DNA of 64,000 nucleotides from the NCBI RefSeq assembly GCF_009659625.1, contig NZ_VOIW01000002.1, positions 372,001 through 436,000 on the forward strand. The letters are read 5' to 3'. Source of the DNA: Pseudomonas haemolytica (GTDB taxonomy: Bacteria; Pseudomonadota; Gammaproteobacteria; Pseudomonadales; Pseudomonadaceae). Below the pieces are notes generated by a model. That model was not told where the DNA came from. It saw only the letters and a list, made by a program, of their open reading frames with translations, and searched no databases. Below, piece after piece: positions 47,564 to 56,689 of this stretch (within the stretch, counting starts at the first letter, position 1; every line of letters starts with the position of its first letter). The position numbers and the translations under genes are program-made.

Positions 47564-49963
47564 TTAGAAGGCGTAAGTCAGCCGGGTGTAGTAGTACCCG
47601 CCGGTAAAACCGTAGGGCGAATAAGTGCCGTAGCTGGCGACCATGGTGCTGCTCGGCACCCCTTGTTTCTTGGGGTACTGGTCGAACAGGTTCTTGGCGC
47701 CGATGGCGATGTTCAGGTCTTTGGTGAGGTTGTAGCCAAGGTCGAGGTCGGTGATCCAGCGGGCGTTGTAGACCCGGTCCAGGTCACGATTGGCCGATGA
47801 ATTCACTTCTTTGTAGGAGCCGTAGCGGGTCAGGGCCAGGTTGAGGTTGAAGCGCTCGATGCTCCAGTCGCCGCCGAGGATCAGCTTGGTATTGGGTTGC
47901 ACGCCGGTGATCAGGTTGCGGGCCTGGCGGTCCATCAGCTCGTAGGAGGTGCCGAGGATATTTGTGGACTGCTTGTAGTTGAGGATCTTGGTCTGGTTCC
48001 AGTTGAACGCAGCGGTCCATTTCAGGGCGCCGAACTGGCCCAGGTCCTGGTTGTAGCTGCTGACCAGGTCCAGGCCCTTGGTGCGGGTGTCGGCGCCGTT
48101 GATAAAGTACTGGCCGCCGGAGGTGGAGTTGATGCCGTTGTCTTGCAGCACCTGGGTAACTTGCGGGCCGAGCAAGGTACCGGTCAGGGTGATGCGGTCA
48201 CGCAGGTTGATCACATAGGCATCGGCAGTGAAGCTGAGGCGGTCGGTGGGCGTCAGGGTGAAACCGAGGCTGAAGTTGGTGGAACGCTCGGGTTTCAATT
48301 CTTCGGCACCCAACGCCTTGGCCGCCGCCGAGCCCACCGGCAGCACGCCGTAGTTGATCGACTGGTACACGCCGTCCACCACGCCATAGGTGGTGGAGCG
48401 TGCACTGAACAAACTGTTGGCCAGGGACGGCGCACGAAAGCCATTGCTCACCGTGGCACGCACCGCGAATTGGGGCGTGAAGTCGTAGCGGGTGGTCAGC
48501 TTGCCGCTGCGGGTGGCGCCCACGCCTTGGTTGTAATGCTCATAGCGCAGGGCAGTACCGACGTACCAGTCCGGCAAGGGATTGAAGCCCACATCCACAT
48601 AACCGGCCAGGCTGTTGCGCGAGGCGCTGCTTTCTTCTTCCGGGGAAATGCCGTTGGTGACCTGGGCCCCGGACGACGCACAGTTACCCGGCGCCACGCA
48701 GTAACCGCCGTTGGCATAGGAGCCGTAATCACCGGCTTGCACCTCATAGGTGTCGTGCCGATGCTCGAAGCCATAGGACAGGTCCAAGGGTTTTTGCAGG
48801 CCGATATCAAAGCCACGCTTGAAGTCCAGGTTGGTGGTCAGCTCGGTTGATATCCATGTGCCGGAGGTAAAGCTATTCGGCGTGGCCTCACCCAGGGACG
48901 GGTTCTGGTTGTGGGTGGTGCCCTGCTCCGCTTCGTTGCGCCCGTAGGTGGTGGACAGGTCCCAGTCCCACTCGCCCACGGTGCCCTTGACACCGAGCGC
49001 TGCCTGGAAATCGTCCTCGTCGATGTACCAGGTCGGGGTGTACCCGGCCGGGTAGCCGTTGGGCCCGGTGGTGATGGTGTTGGTGATGGTGGGCAGGCGG
49101 AAGTTCTGCCCTTGCTCGGCCTTGCGTCGTGAATACGTCGTGAAGGAGTACAGGCTGAAACTGTCGTCAATCGGCAGCTCGGCGTTGTAGCCCAGGGTCA
49201 ACAGGTTGGTCTTGGGCGTGCCGTAGCCGCCGTAGGTGGACTTGCCCGCCAGGCCGTACGCCTGTTCATAGCTGTAGCCGTTGGCACTGGCCTTGTTGTC
49301 GTCGTTCTGGCTGCGCGCATCCAGGGCCAGTTGCACGATGCCGCCGTTCCCGATCTCGAAGCCCTTGTTGAGGCTTTGTTGCACAGTCTGCTTCTTGCCG
49401 TCATAGCCAAGGCCGGCATTAGTCACCGAAGTGCCGCTGGTGTCGGCCTTGAGGATCACGTTGATCACCCCGGCGATGGCGTCGGACCCGTACTGGGCAG
49501 CGGCGCCATCGCGCAGGACTTCGACATGGTCGATGGCGCTGATGGGGATCAGGTCCAGGTCGGCCGGCGCCGCGCCGGTGTTGATACCGTTGATATTCAG
49601 GGTGGCGCTGGTATGGCGGCGCTTGCCGTTGACCAGCACCAGCACCTCGGCGGCGCTCAAGCCGCGCAGGTTCGGCGCCCGGGCGATGCCACTGGCGTCC
49701 CAGCCGGTTTTTTCCGGCAGGGTCAGCGACGGGATCACCGCACTCAACGCCTCCATCAACCCGGGTTTGCCAGTGCTTTGCAATTGCTTGGCGCTGACCA
49801 CATCAATCGGTACCGGGCTGCTGGTGACCGTGCGCTGCTCGGCGCCACGGTTGCCGGTGACCACGACGGTGGACAAGGTGCTGTCGTCTTGGGCCTGTAC
49901 CGCTGCGGCGAGCAGGGACAGTGTCAGGGCGGCGGTGGGTTGCAGAACTTGCTTCATATCCAT
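47564..49963 (-). CDS. TonB-dependent outer-membrane receptor
   Basis: This is a 799-residue receptor. The signal peptide (ALTLSLLAAAVQAQ) is followed by the TonB-box-like STVVVTGNRG, a plug domain (SSPVPIDVVSAKQLQSTGKPGLMEALSAVIPSLTLP...PISAIDHVEVLRDGAAAQYGSDAIAGVINVIL) and a 22-strand barrel ending GYYYTRLTYAF. It imports a scarce solute using TonB energy. The next gene is an amino acid ABC permease rather than a siderophore system, so the ligand may be an amino acid conjugate or peptide. The ATG six bases downstream (49957) is an alternative start. Confidence 0.88.
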   Translation of the reverse strand: MDMKQVLQPTAALTLSLLAAAVQAQDDSTLSTVVVTGNRGAEQRTVTSSPVPIDVVSAKQLQSTGKPGLMEALSAVIPSLTLPEKTGWDASGIARAPNLRGLSAAEVLVLVNGKRRHTSATLNINGINTGAAPADLDLIPISAIDHVEVLRDGAAAQYGSDAIAGVINVILKADTSGTSVTNAGLGYDGKKQTVQQSLNKGFEIGNGGIVQLALDARSQNDDNKASANGYSYEQAYGLAGKSTYGGYGTPKTNLLTLGYNAELPIDDSFSLYSFTTYSRRKAEQGQNFRLPTITNTITTGPNGYPAGYTPTWYIDEDDFQAALGVKGTVGEWDWDLSTTYGRNEAEQGTTHNQNPSLGEATPNSFTSGTWISTELTTNLDFKRGFDIGLQKPLDLSYGFEHRHDTYEVQAGDYGSYANGGYCVAPGNCASSGAQVTNGISPEEESSASRNSLAGYVDVGFNPLPDWYVGTALRYEHYNQGVGATRSGKLTTRYDFTPQFAVRATVSNGFRAPSLANSLFSARSTTYGVVDGVYQSINYGVLPVGSAAAKALGAEELKPERSTNFSLGFTLTPTDRLSFTADAYVINLRDRITLTGTLLGPQVTQVLQDNGINSTSGGQYFINGADTRTKGLDLVSSYNQDLGQFGALKWTAAFNWNQTKILNYKQSTNILGTSYELMDRQARNLITGVQPNTKLILGGDWSIERFNLNLALTRYGSYKEVNSSANRDLDRVYNARWITDLDLGYNLTKDLNIAIGAKNLFDQYPKKQGVPSSTMVASYGTYSPYGFTGGYYYTRLTYAF

Positions 49964-50429
49964 TCCCAGCTTTTTCCAAATCGCGAAGTCGGGCAGGCAC
50001 GCTGCTTGGTGCGGCGTGGCCGGTGTTCAAGGGGCGATGCGCTGTGGGCTAGGTGTGGGGCAAGCGAGGAAGTTGAAGTGGCAACATACGTTGAGCTCCC
50101 GTCCAACGATTCTGCTGCGGGGAATGATTACCCGGTCAGGCGCGCAGAATCTGAATCACGCTGGGTACCATCCGAGGTCAGGGGTAGGCTGTTGAGTTCA
50201 AACATAACGGAATGAATTTCAAAAATATAATGCTGTTTTGGCATAAGCTAATATTCACTACTTTTATTATTTATAAATATTTTTATTCGTAAAGGTAATG
50301 TTTTTTCCATCAATAGCAGAGAGATTGGGGCCTGGGAAGGTTGTTTCGATGATCGGTTTCTGGCTGCACTAGATAAAAATGTGGGAGGGGGCTTGCCCCC
50401 CTCCCACAGTGGTAAGCGGTGCGGCCAGT
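49964..50429. other. AT-rich upstream region of the TonB receptor
   Basis: This 466-bp region holds no credible ORF. Bases 50210-50320 are markedly AT-rich (runs such as TTATTATTTATAAATATTTT), unlike the surroundings, and probably contain the minus-strand promoter of the TonB receptor operon. A compact palindrome lies at 50380-50408. Confidence 0.55.
50380..50408. repeat. Compact REP hairpin downstream of gspD
   Basis: TGTGGGAGGGGG and its reverse complement flank CTTG, a minimal self-complementary REP. It follows the gspD stop by about 20 bp on the minus strand and may mark the end of the type II secretion transcript. Confidence 0.88.
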
Positions 50430-52556
50430 TTATTGAGCGGGCCGCAACAACTGCATCTGGTGGCGATAATCATCCGTCACCTGCCGCGCCTGGCTGCTGC
50501 TGGTAATCACCCTGGGCGTAATCAACACAATCAGCTCCGTACGGTCCTTGGACTTGCTGGTATTGCCAAACAACCACCGCAACCCCGGAACCTTCCCCAG
50601 GTAAGGCACGGCGCTGACGCTCTCAGCGTTGTCCTGCTTGATCAACCCACCGAGCAACACCGTCTGCCCACTCTGCACCGCCACCTGGGTCGACACCGAG
50701 CGCGTGGAAATCCGCGGGTTCACCGGTGTGTCGCTATTGCCCACCTGGCTCTCGGCATCACTGACCTGCTGCTGGATATCCATGTACACCAAACCGCCTG
50801 GATTGATGCGCGGCACCACATCCAGAATCACCCCGGTCTGCACATATTCGACGCTGCTCAGGGTGGTGTCGGCGTCCCCCGTGTTGACGGTGGTCTGGCT
50901 GATGGGAATGTTGTCGCCCACCTGGATCTGCGCCGGCTGGTTATTCATCACCACCAGCGACGGCGCCGACAGCACCTGGGTGCGACCGTTGGTTTCCAGG
51001 GCGTGCAGGGCCACTTGCAGGTTGGCGCTGACGAAGGAATAGAACAACGAATCCGCCGCTCCCAGCCCTGCCCCGCCACCGCCTAATGCACCTTGGCTGC
51101 CGGAGGCATTGGCGACTGTGGTGCTGGTGGAATTGCCGGCCAGACGGCCGAGATACCACTGCACGCCAAGGTCCAGTTCACCCGTGAGCTTGACCTCGAG
51201 GATGCGGGTCTCGATCTGCACTTGCAGCGGTGGGTTGTCGAGGCGTTTGATCGCCGCTTCGATCTCTTTCCATTGCGCCGGGCGGGTGCGCACCAGCAGT
51301 TGGTTGCTGCTCTTTTGCGCGGTGATGCGGGTGCCCGCTTCAAGGTCGCTGGCGGGGCGCGACTGAGTGTTTTCGATGCTCGCCGATTCGGGCTCTTCGG
51401 GTACGGGCGCTGGAGCGTTGGCCTGTAGACCTGCGCGGGTGGACGAGGACAAGGTGGTGGTACGTAACCCCGGCGCAACCTTGGCGGGCGTGTCGTCCTT
51501 GATCGCGCCATTACCGTAGATCTGCCGCAGGTATTTGGCTAAATCGGCGGCCTTCATATTGCGCACGTCGTACACATACATCTGCGGTTCGTTGCCGCCG
51601 CCCTCGTCGATAGTGCGAATCCAGTCGCCCACTTCGTTGAGGTACTGGGGCTGGGAAGATATCGCCACCACCGAGTTGGTGCGCTCGACCGGCAAGAAGC
51701 GCAGCATGCCCGCCAGGGGCGTGCCGCTGTCGGCGCCGAACATGGCTTGCAGCTCGGGCATCAGCTCGGCCACCGAGGCGCGTTGCAGGCCGAATACCGC
51801 CACCGACATGCCTTTGAGCCAGTCCACATCGAAGGTATCGATGGTGTCCTGGTAGTTGGCCAGTTCTTCCGAGGTACCGGCCAGGCTCAGTACATTACGC
51901 GCCGGGTCAACCAACAAAAAGGCGTTCTCGCGGGCGAACGGCTTGAGCAGTTTCTGCATCTCGGTGGCGGAGATATAACGCAGCGGGAACAGCCGCGCCG
52001 AGAGACCGCTGGACGGTGGCGCCACGCGCATCTGCGGTACCAGCTTGCCCGCCACTGCCTGGTTGGCCGGCAGAACTACGTAGCGGTTGCCCTGCTTGAT
52101 CATGGCATTGTCAGTCCAGGACAGCAGGGTCTCGAGAATCGACAGTGCCTGCTGTTTGTCTACCGGTTTGGAGGTGGAGAAGCTGACATTGCCCTTCACG
52201 CCCTCGGCGATGCTGTAGTTCTCGTGCAGCAGGTCGCCCATTACGCTGTTGATCACCGCCTCGATGGGCTGGTCGGCGAAGTTGAACACAATGTCACCGC
52301 CCTGCTCCGGCACTTTCACCGGCGCGGTGGGCTGGCGCACAAAGCCTTGATTGCCGCGAATCAACTGGCGCTGGGGCGGTGCCGGGGTCGCCGGCTGCGG
52401 GCTTTCGGCCACGGGAGCCGGGGTTGGCGGGCGTTGCGAGCCAGTGCCCTGCAGGGCTTCGTGCAGCAGGTCGGCGTCCGGGTCGAGGGTGTCGGGCAAA
52501 GATCCACAGCCGCCCAATGAGACGGCAGTGGCCAGGCAAAACAGCGAAGTGCGCAT
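50430..52556 (-). CDS. gspD: Type II secretion secretin, lipoprotein (HxcQ-like GspD)
   Basis: This 708-residue outer-membrane secretin forms the exit pore of the system. The N-terminus is a lipoprotein signal (LFCLATAVSLGGC) rather than a simple signal peptide, as in HxcQ, which reaches the outer membrane without a pilotin. N0 domain near residue 90-170 (IVFNFADQPIEAVINSVMGDLL), N1-N3 repeats to about 450, and the secretin core (VLSAPSLVVMNNQPAQIQVGDNIPI ... TELIVLITPRVI) follow. It is the last gene of an 11-gene unit. I chose the ATG at 52556; a TTG nine bases upstream is possible. Confidence 0.92.
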   Translation of the reverse strand: MRTSLFCLATAVSLGGCGSLPDTLDPDADLLHEALQGTGSQRPPTPAPVAESPQPATPAPPQRQLIRGNQGFVRQPTAPVKVPEQGGDIVFNFADQPIEAVINSVMGDLLHENYSIAEGVKGNVSFSTSKPVDKQQALSILETLLSWTDNAMIKQGNRYVVLPANQAVAGKLVPQMRVAPPSSGLSARLFPLRYISATEMQKLLKPFARENAFLLVDPARNVLSLAGTSEELANYQDTIDTFDVDWLKGMSVAVFGLQRASVAELMPELQAMFGADSGTPLAGMLRFLPVERTNSVVAISSQPQYLNEVGDWIRTIDEGGGNEPQMYVYDVRNMKAADLAKYLRQIYGNGAIKDDTPAKVAPGLRTTTLSSSTRAGLQANAPAPVPEEPESASIENTQSRPASDLEAGTRITAQKSSNQLLVRTRPAQWKEIEAAIKRLDNPPLQVQIETRILEVKLTGELDLGVQWYLGRLAGNSTSTTVANASGSQGALGGGGAGLGAADSLFYSFVSANLQVALHALETNGRTQVLSAPSLVVMNNQPAQIQVGDNIPISQTTVNTGDADTTLSSVEYVQTGVILDVVPRINPGGLVYMDIQQQVSDAESQVGNSDTPVNPRISTRSVSTQVAVQSGQTVLLGGLIKQDNAESVSAVPYLGKVPGLRWLFGNTSKSKDRTELIVLITPRVITSSSQARQVTDDYRHQMQLLRPAQ

Positions 52557-52561
52557 ATCGA

Positions 52562-53062
52562 TCAAGGGAGGGGCTCGCGGGGATGGGAGATCAGGGGTAA
52601 CCGCTTGCCGTAGAGGCTCAGGGTCTGGGTGCGCCCGTCCAGGGCGAAACGGGCGTATTGCGGGGTCAGGTGTTCCAGGCGCCAGCCGTTGGGCAGGGCC
52701 TGGCCCAGGCGCACGTTCAAGGGTGGGCCGCCGGCTTGTTTGAGCATGGCCATTTGCAGGTTGCCGGTGATCATGATGCCGCTGAGGGTCAGGTTGGCCA
52801 GGCTCGCTACTTGGGTCTTGCCCACGACGCGATCAGGGCGCCGATCAGGGCTGAACAGCGGTACCTGCCAGGTGCTGGCGAGGTCCTGCAACGCCAGCGT
52901 AGGCGCGGCCCGCACGTTGACGGAGGGCGGCGCATGCGCAGGCGCTTCGGGCAACCACCGGGGTGCATCACCGATACTGCTGAGGATCACCGCCATCAAC
53001 AACCCCAATAACCCGGCCAAGCCGAGCAGGCCCCATTCCAAAGGACGCAGTGGGCCGGTCAT
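52562..53062 (-). CDS. T2SS inner-membrane GspC/GspN-like protein
   Basis: This 166-residue protein has one N-terminal membrane helix (LEWGLLGLAGLLGLLMAVILSSI) and a small periplasmic domain (TLSGIMITGNLQMAMLKQAGGPPLNVRLGQALPNGWRLEHLTPQYARF) resembling the HR region of GspC/PilP. It probably links the inner-membrane platform to the secretin. It overlaps gspM by 4 bp and ends five bases before gspD. No separate full-length gspC is present, so this short protein may take that role. Confidence 0.75.
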   Translation of the reverse strand: MTGPLRPLEWGLLGLAGLLGLLMAVILSSIGDAPRWLPEAPAHAPPSVNVRAAPTLALQDLASTWQVPLFSPDRRPDRVVGKTQVASLANLTLSGIMITGNLQMAMLKQAGGPPLNVRLGQALPNGWRLEHLTPQYARFALDGRTQTLSLYGKRLPLISHPREPLP

Positions 53063-53661
53063 GGCGCCACCCGCGCCGGTTGCAGGTAGCCACGCACCAG
53101 CAGTTGCACCGCCAGTTTGCCCGCCCCGCCATTGGCCGGCGCCTGTTTGCTGCGGCGAATGCGCAGCTCATCGACAAACAGAAACGGTGGCTGATATTCC
53201 AGCGCATGCAGGATCGCGGTCAGCGGTTCGATGGCGCAGTTGAGCGTGAGGCTGACCTTGACCTGGCGATAGGGCTCGCTGTCGTCCTGTTCGGTGGTGA
53301 TGGGCTTGCGCTGGGTCAGGTTGCAGCCGCCGCCGAGGTTGGCGTGGCTGTTGATCAGGTCGGCGAGGCGCTGCATCAGGTCGGCGGCGACGACGTCCGG
53401 ATCATCGCCAGGCAACAGGCTGGCGCTGCTGGCCGGGTCTTGCCGTGCCAGCTCAAGCTGCCCGCGCAGCGCATCGCCCTCGCGCACTACGCTGGCGTAG
53501 CGTTGCTGTTGCTCACGTAACTGTTCGGCCTGTTCGCCCATGGCCCGCAGCGGCCCGGCGAACCAGCTGTCGATCAACAGCCAGTAGGCCGCGCCGAGCA
53601 CCACGGCGAGCACCAACAAGGCCGCACCGCGACGTTCACGGGGTGTGAGGGGTCGGCGCAT
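53059..53661 (-). CDS. gspM: T2SS inner-membrane protein GspM
   Basis: This is a 200-residue bitopic protein. A basic N-terminus and one membrane helix (AALLVLAVVLGAAYWLLIDSWF) are followed by a coiled-coil stretch rich in Gln and Arg (MGEQAEQLREQQQRY) and a ferredoxin-like periplasmic domain. GspM partners GspL in the inner-membrane platform. The ATG at 53661 is chosen because it gives a compact N-terminus; it overlaps gspL by 26 bp. A Cys pair (GGCNLTQ, LNCAIE) is visible and could form a disulfide. Confidence 0.85.
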   Translation of the reverse strand: MRRPLTPRERRGAALLVLAVVLGAAYWLLIDSWFAGPLRAMGEQAEQLREQQQRYASVVREGDALRGQLELARQDPASSASLLPGDDPDVVAADLMQRLADLINSHANLGGGCNLTQRKPITTEQDDSEPYRQVKVSLTLNCAIEPLTAILHALEYQPPFLFVDELRIRRSKQAPANGGAGKLAVQLLVRGYLQPARVAP

Positions 53662-54628
53662 CGGCGGCCTCCTGGCGTAAGCGGGCACGCAAGGCAAACT
53701 GATCCTTGCCGGTGCGTGCGTCGGGTTGGATCACCCCCTCGAACTGGGCGTTGTCCAGACGGTGGCAGCCTTTGATGCGGGTGATCAAGCCACTGGCCTT
53801 GGCGCTTTGACCGGAGAAAGTCACCTCGCGCGCCTTGACGTCCAATTGGTCGAGCCAGGTGTCGGCAGGCAGGCAGGAGGTCAAGTCATTCAGCAGTGCG
53901 GCCAGGGGCGGTTGCGCCAGTTTGCGCTGGGTGAGGTACTGCGCCGCGCCACGGGTATTGAGCAGTTGCTGGCGCAGGGCGTGCACCTGGGCGACCTCGG
54001 CTTTTTGCTGCTGCACGGTGGCATGCATGGCGTCGAGTACGCGCTGGCGGTCGTTGAGCCACAGCAGCATCGCCGCGATCAGCAAAGCGCCACACAACCA
54101 CGGCAGGCTGCGCTGCAGGTGCTTTCCGGCTGGACGTTGGCGCGGGCGTAACGGCGCGGGCAGCAGGTCGATGCCCAGGCCCGCCACATCCACGCGGTGG
54201 GGATGCACGCCAAGGGCGGCGCAGTCGCTGAGAATCGGGTCCAGGCGCTCGCGCAGGATCGCTACCAGCGTCACCTCAAGGTGACTGGATGTGCGCCGCT
54301 CCTGGCGGGCCACAAAGTACAGTTGCTCGGCGTCGAATGGGGTGTAGCGGTCCAGTTCGTAGCCGACCACCTCCGTGAGGTTACGCGCGGCAGCCAAGGG
54401 CAGTTGTAAGCTTTGCTGCAGCACCGCGTCGGGGGCGAGCATCAGCACCTGGCGCGCGCTGCCCGGGACCACCGGCGCCGTCAGTGGCCAATGATGGACC
54501 TGCTCAGGCGGCTCTTGAAGAGCCAGCCAACTGGGCACACAGCCGCGCAGTTCCGACAGCCACAGGCGCCAGCCTTGCTGCAACAGACTGCCGCGCCAAT
54601 GCCGGGCGATAGGTTCGAGTCGATTCAT
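53636..54628 (-). CDS. gspL: T2SS inner-membrane protein GspL
   Basis: This 330-residue protein has an actin-like cytoplasmic N-terminal domain (about 1-200, including LTEVVGYELDRYTPFDAEQLYF), one membrane helix (LPWLCGALLIAAMLLWL), then a coiled coil and periplasmic domain. PilN-like features are visible in the C-terminal half. It recruits the GspE ATPase to the membrane. The ATG at 54628 overlaps gspK by 4 bp. Confidence 0.88.
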   Translation of the reverse strand: MNRLEPIARHWRGSLLQQGWRLWLSELRGCVPSWLALQEPPEQVHHWPLTAPVVPGSARQVLMLAPDAVLQQSLQLPLAAARNLTEVVGYELDRYTPFDAEQLYFVARQERRTSSHLEVTLVAILRERLDPILSDCAALGVHPHRVDVAGLGIDLLPAPLRPRQRPAGKHLQRSLPWLCGALLIAAMLLWLNDRQRVLDAMHATVQQQKAEVAQVHALRQQLLNTRGAAQYLTQRKLAQPPLAALLNDLTSCLPADTWLDQLDVKAREVTFSGQSAKASGLITRIKGCHRLDNAQFEGVIQPDARTGKDQFALRARLRQEAADAPTPHTP

Positions 54629-55326
54629 TCTTGCCACCGCACGACCCGATAGGGCTGTGCGCTGTCCTCCGCGGGGCTCAATAAGACGGTGAGTTGCAGG
54701 CGCGCCTGAGAGCCGCCGGGGCGCTCGGCGCGGCTGTCGATTTCCAGTACCTGGCCGGGGTCGGCGCCCTCGGCGTTGTGGCGCGGCAGGTTCAATGCCT
54801 TGCGCATCAAGGGGCTGGCGAATGCCGGATCGGGTCGATCGAGGTCGCTCCACAAGGTGATTTCCGGCAACAGTCGACTGTAGAGCGCCTGGGTCATACC
54901 GGGGAGTTGACGCACCTCTTCGAGCACCCGAAACGGCGCCAGGCCCTGGTGACGCCGGGCCTCGAGCGCCTTGACCAGTTGCTGGGCCTGAGCAGGTGTA
55001 GCGCCGCAGGCCAGGGCCAGACGCAGCAGGTCATCCGTGTCGGCGTTGACCAGGTACAGTTTGCCGCGCTCACTGCGCAGGCGGACCTGCAACCGGGCGT
55101 CATCGAAGGTCAGTGCGATAGCGCGCCCGTCCGCCACCCAATGCCGATCAGCCATGACTTGGGCGATGCCAGCCTCGGCAGCCAAAAGCGTCTGGGTGTG
55201 CTGGCGGTGCCACAGTGCCTGGCGACTTTCCAACTGCACCCAACCGGCCAAGCCGCCGAGCAACACGCTGAGCAAGGCCAGCACCCACAGCACCAGCAAC
55301 AACGCCGCCCCGCGTTGGCGCTTCAT
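54625..55326 (-). CDS. gspK: T2SS minor pseudopilin GspK
   Basis: This is a 233-residue minor pseudopilin with the basic leader MKRQRG and hydrophobic helix AALLLVLWVLALLSVLLGGLAGWVQLE, which carries Leu where most pseudopilins have Glu5, as GspK does. Then comes LVNADTDDLLRLALACG (SAM-like domain). It is shorter than typical GspK (about 300), in line with the compact Hxc type. It caps the pseudopilus tip. It has 4-bp overlaps on both sides. Confidence 0.87.
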   Translation of the reverse strand: MKRQRGAALLLVLWVLALLSVLLGGLAGWVQLESRQALWHRQHTQTLLAAEAGIAQVMADRHWVADGRAIALTFDDARLQVRLRSERGKLYLVNADTDDLLRLALACGATPAQAQQLVKALEARRHQGLAPFRVLEEVRQLPGMTQALYSRLLPEITLWSDLDRPDPAFASPLMRKALNLPRHNAEGADPGQVLEIDSRAERPGGSQARLQLTVLLSPAEDSAQPYRVVRWQE

Positions 55327-55931
55327 TGTTCAAGACTCGCGCTGGACAGGTTCAGGCGCAGGGCAATCACCTGGGTAACCCACGGCAGCGGCCCGTTAAC
55401 GCTGGCGTCGATGCGTACCGCTGCGGGCAACCGCTTGGGCCAGGGCCACACGCTCAACCAGCCGGTGGGCTGGCCCAATGGTGATACGCCGCGATAACTG
55501 AATTGCAGCGCCTCGACGTTGTGCAACAGCACCTGCGGCTGATCACGCAGGGCGTTGGTGTGGGACTCCAGCTGCGAGAACGCTACCTGTAAATCCTGCT
55601 CGACCCGTTGCAGGGTAAAGCGCTGGATCCCACCGCCGAGCACACCGGGCAAGGTCGCCACAAACTGCAAGCGCTCAGCCTTACCGATAAAAAAACCCTC
55701 GGCCTGGCTGTCGCCCTCAGTGATATCCAACGGCAGCGCCTCGCTGATTGCGTTGCGCAAAAACTGGTGGGCGGCGCGGGTTTCATCCAGGCTGACGGTG
55801 TAGCGCTGCGCCTTGAATACCGCCCGATTGGCTCCCAGCAACGCACCGCCCACCAACAGCAACAACACCGAGAGCAAACTGAGCACCACAAGGATTTCCA
55901 GCAAGGTAAAGCCCTGCTCGCGGCGCGTCAC
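55323..55931 (-). CDS. gspJ: T2SS minor pseudopilin GspJ
   Basis: This is a 202-residue pseudopilin starting with GTG at 55931, which overlaps the gspI stop as GTGA. The leader VTRREQG is followed by FTLLEILVVLSLLSVLLLLVGGALLGANRAV, with prepilin peptidase cleavage expected after Gly and the conserved Glu5. The remainder forms a beta-rich globular domain. An open frame extends upstream but without a credible leader. Confidence 0.87.
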   Translation of the reverse strand: MTRREQGFTLLEILVVLSLLSVLLLLVGGALLGANRAVFKAQRYTVSLDETRAAHQFLRNAISEALPLDITEGDSQAEGFFIGKAERLQFVATLPGVLGGGIQRFTLQRVEQDLQVAFSQLESHTNALRDQPQVLLHNVEALQFSYRGVSPLGQPTGWLSVWPWPKRLPAAVRIDASVNGPLPWVTQVIALRLNLSSASLEQ

Positions 55932-56260
55932 AGGCGTGCCTTCAAGGTGCTGAAGCGTGCCTGGTGCGAACCTTCGCGAAGGCTCAGGTCGAGGCGAAAC
56001 AGCTGGCGTTGCTGCCGGGTGCTGGTCAGTTGCCAATGGATGCCATCGAGTTCACCTTGGCGGGTGCCTTCGGTCAGCGGGCCGGCGGCTTCCTGGTCCA
56101 GCACCGTGAGCGCCGCATGGGTGAGCCGGTCGCTGCGGGCCACTTGCGACAACGAGCGCGCACTCTGGCCAAAGGCAACCAGCAACACGCTGCTGCACAC
56201 CGCCATCAACGTCAGCGCGGCGAGCATTTCCAGCAAGGTGAAGCCGGCCTGGTGCTTCAT
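55928..56260 (-). CDS. gspI: T2SS minor pseudopilin GspI
   Basis: This is a 110-residue pseudopilin with leader MKHQAG, cleavage site and helix FTLLEMLAALTLMAVCSSVLLVAFGQSARSL. Short, normal for GspI. It overlaps gspH and gspJ by 4 bp each. The order H-I-J-K is that of standard T2SS operons. Confidence 0.87.
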   Translation of the reverse strand: MKHQAGFTLLEMLAALTLMAVCSSVLLVAFGQSARSLSQVARSDRLTHAALTVLDQEAAGPLTEGTRQGELDGIHWQLTSTRQQRQLFRLDLSLREGSHQARFSTLKARL

Positions 56261-56682
56261 GGCAGCGCCTTGGACTGCACGCTGCCCGTGAGCCAGCCAA
56301 TGTCGATACGCCAACGTCGCGTGCCGTTGGCCAGCAGCAGGTTACCGCCGGTAGAACTGCCATCGGGGTAGAACACCACGGCGGTGCCAGCCTGTTCGGC
56401 GCCGTGCAACGTCACCTGCAACTGGGCTGGCCAATGTTGCGACGCACGCCCTGGCGCCTGGAACCTCAGGTCCTGAAGGTCAAACTCGGTGCGCGCCGCC
56501 TGGCCGCTGATGATCGCGCCCGCCCGAGTGGTGCGCAGCGCCTCGACCATCTGCCCGACCACCCGACGTTCCTGGGCCACCTGCAGCCCCTGGCGCACAC
56601 CGAATGCCAGCAACCCGGCCGCGATGCCGATCAATACCAGGACCACCAGCATCTCCAGCAGGGTAAAGCCGCGCTGGGCCAC
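56257..56682 (-). CDS. gspH: T2SS minor pseudopilin GspH
   Basis: This is a 141-residue pseudopilin. The GTG at 56682 gives MAQRG followed by FTLLEMLVVLVLIGIAAGLLAFGVRQGLQ, a standard short leader. A GTG at 56715 would add 11 residues. The rest is the beta-sheet domain expected of GspH. It begins seven bases after the gspG stop. Confidence 0.85.
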   Translation of the reverse strand: MAQRGFTLLEMLVVLVLIGIAAGLLAFGVRQGLQVAQERRVVGQMVEALRTTRAGAIISGQAARTEFDLQDLRFQAPGRASQHWPAQLQVTLHGAEQAGTAVVFYPDGSSTGGNLLLANGTRRWRIDIGWLTGSVQSKALP

Positions 56683-56689
56683 GGGCGGG

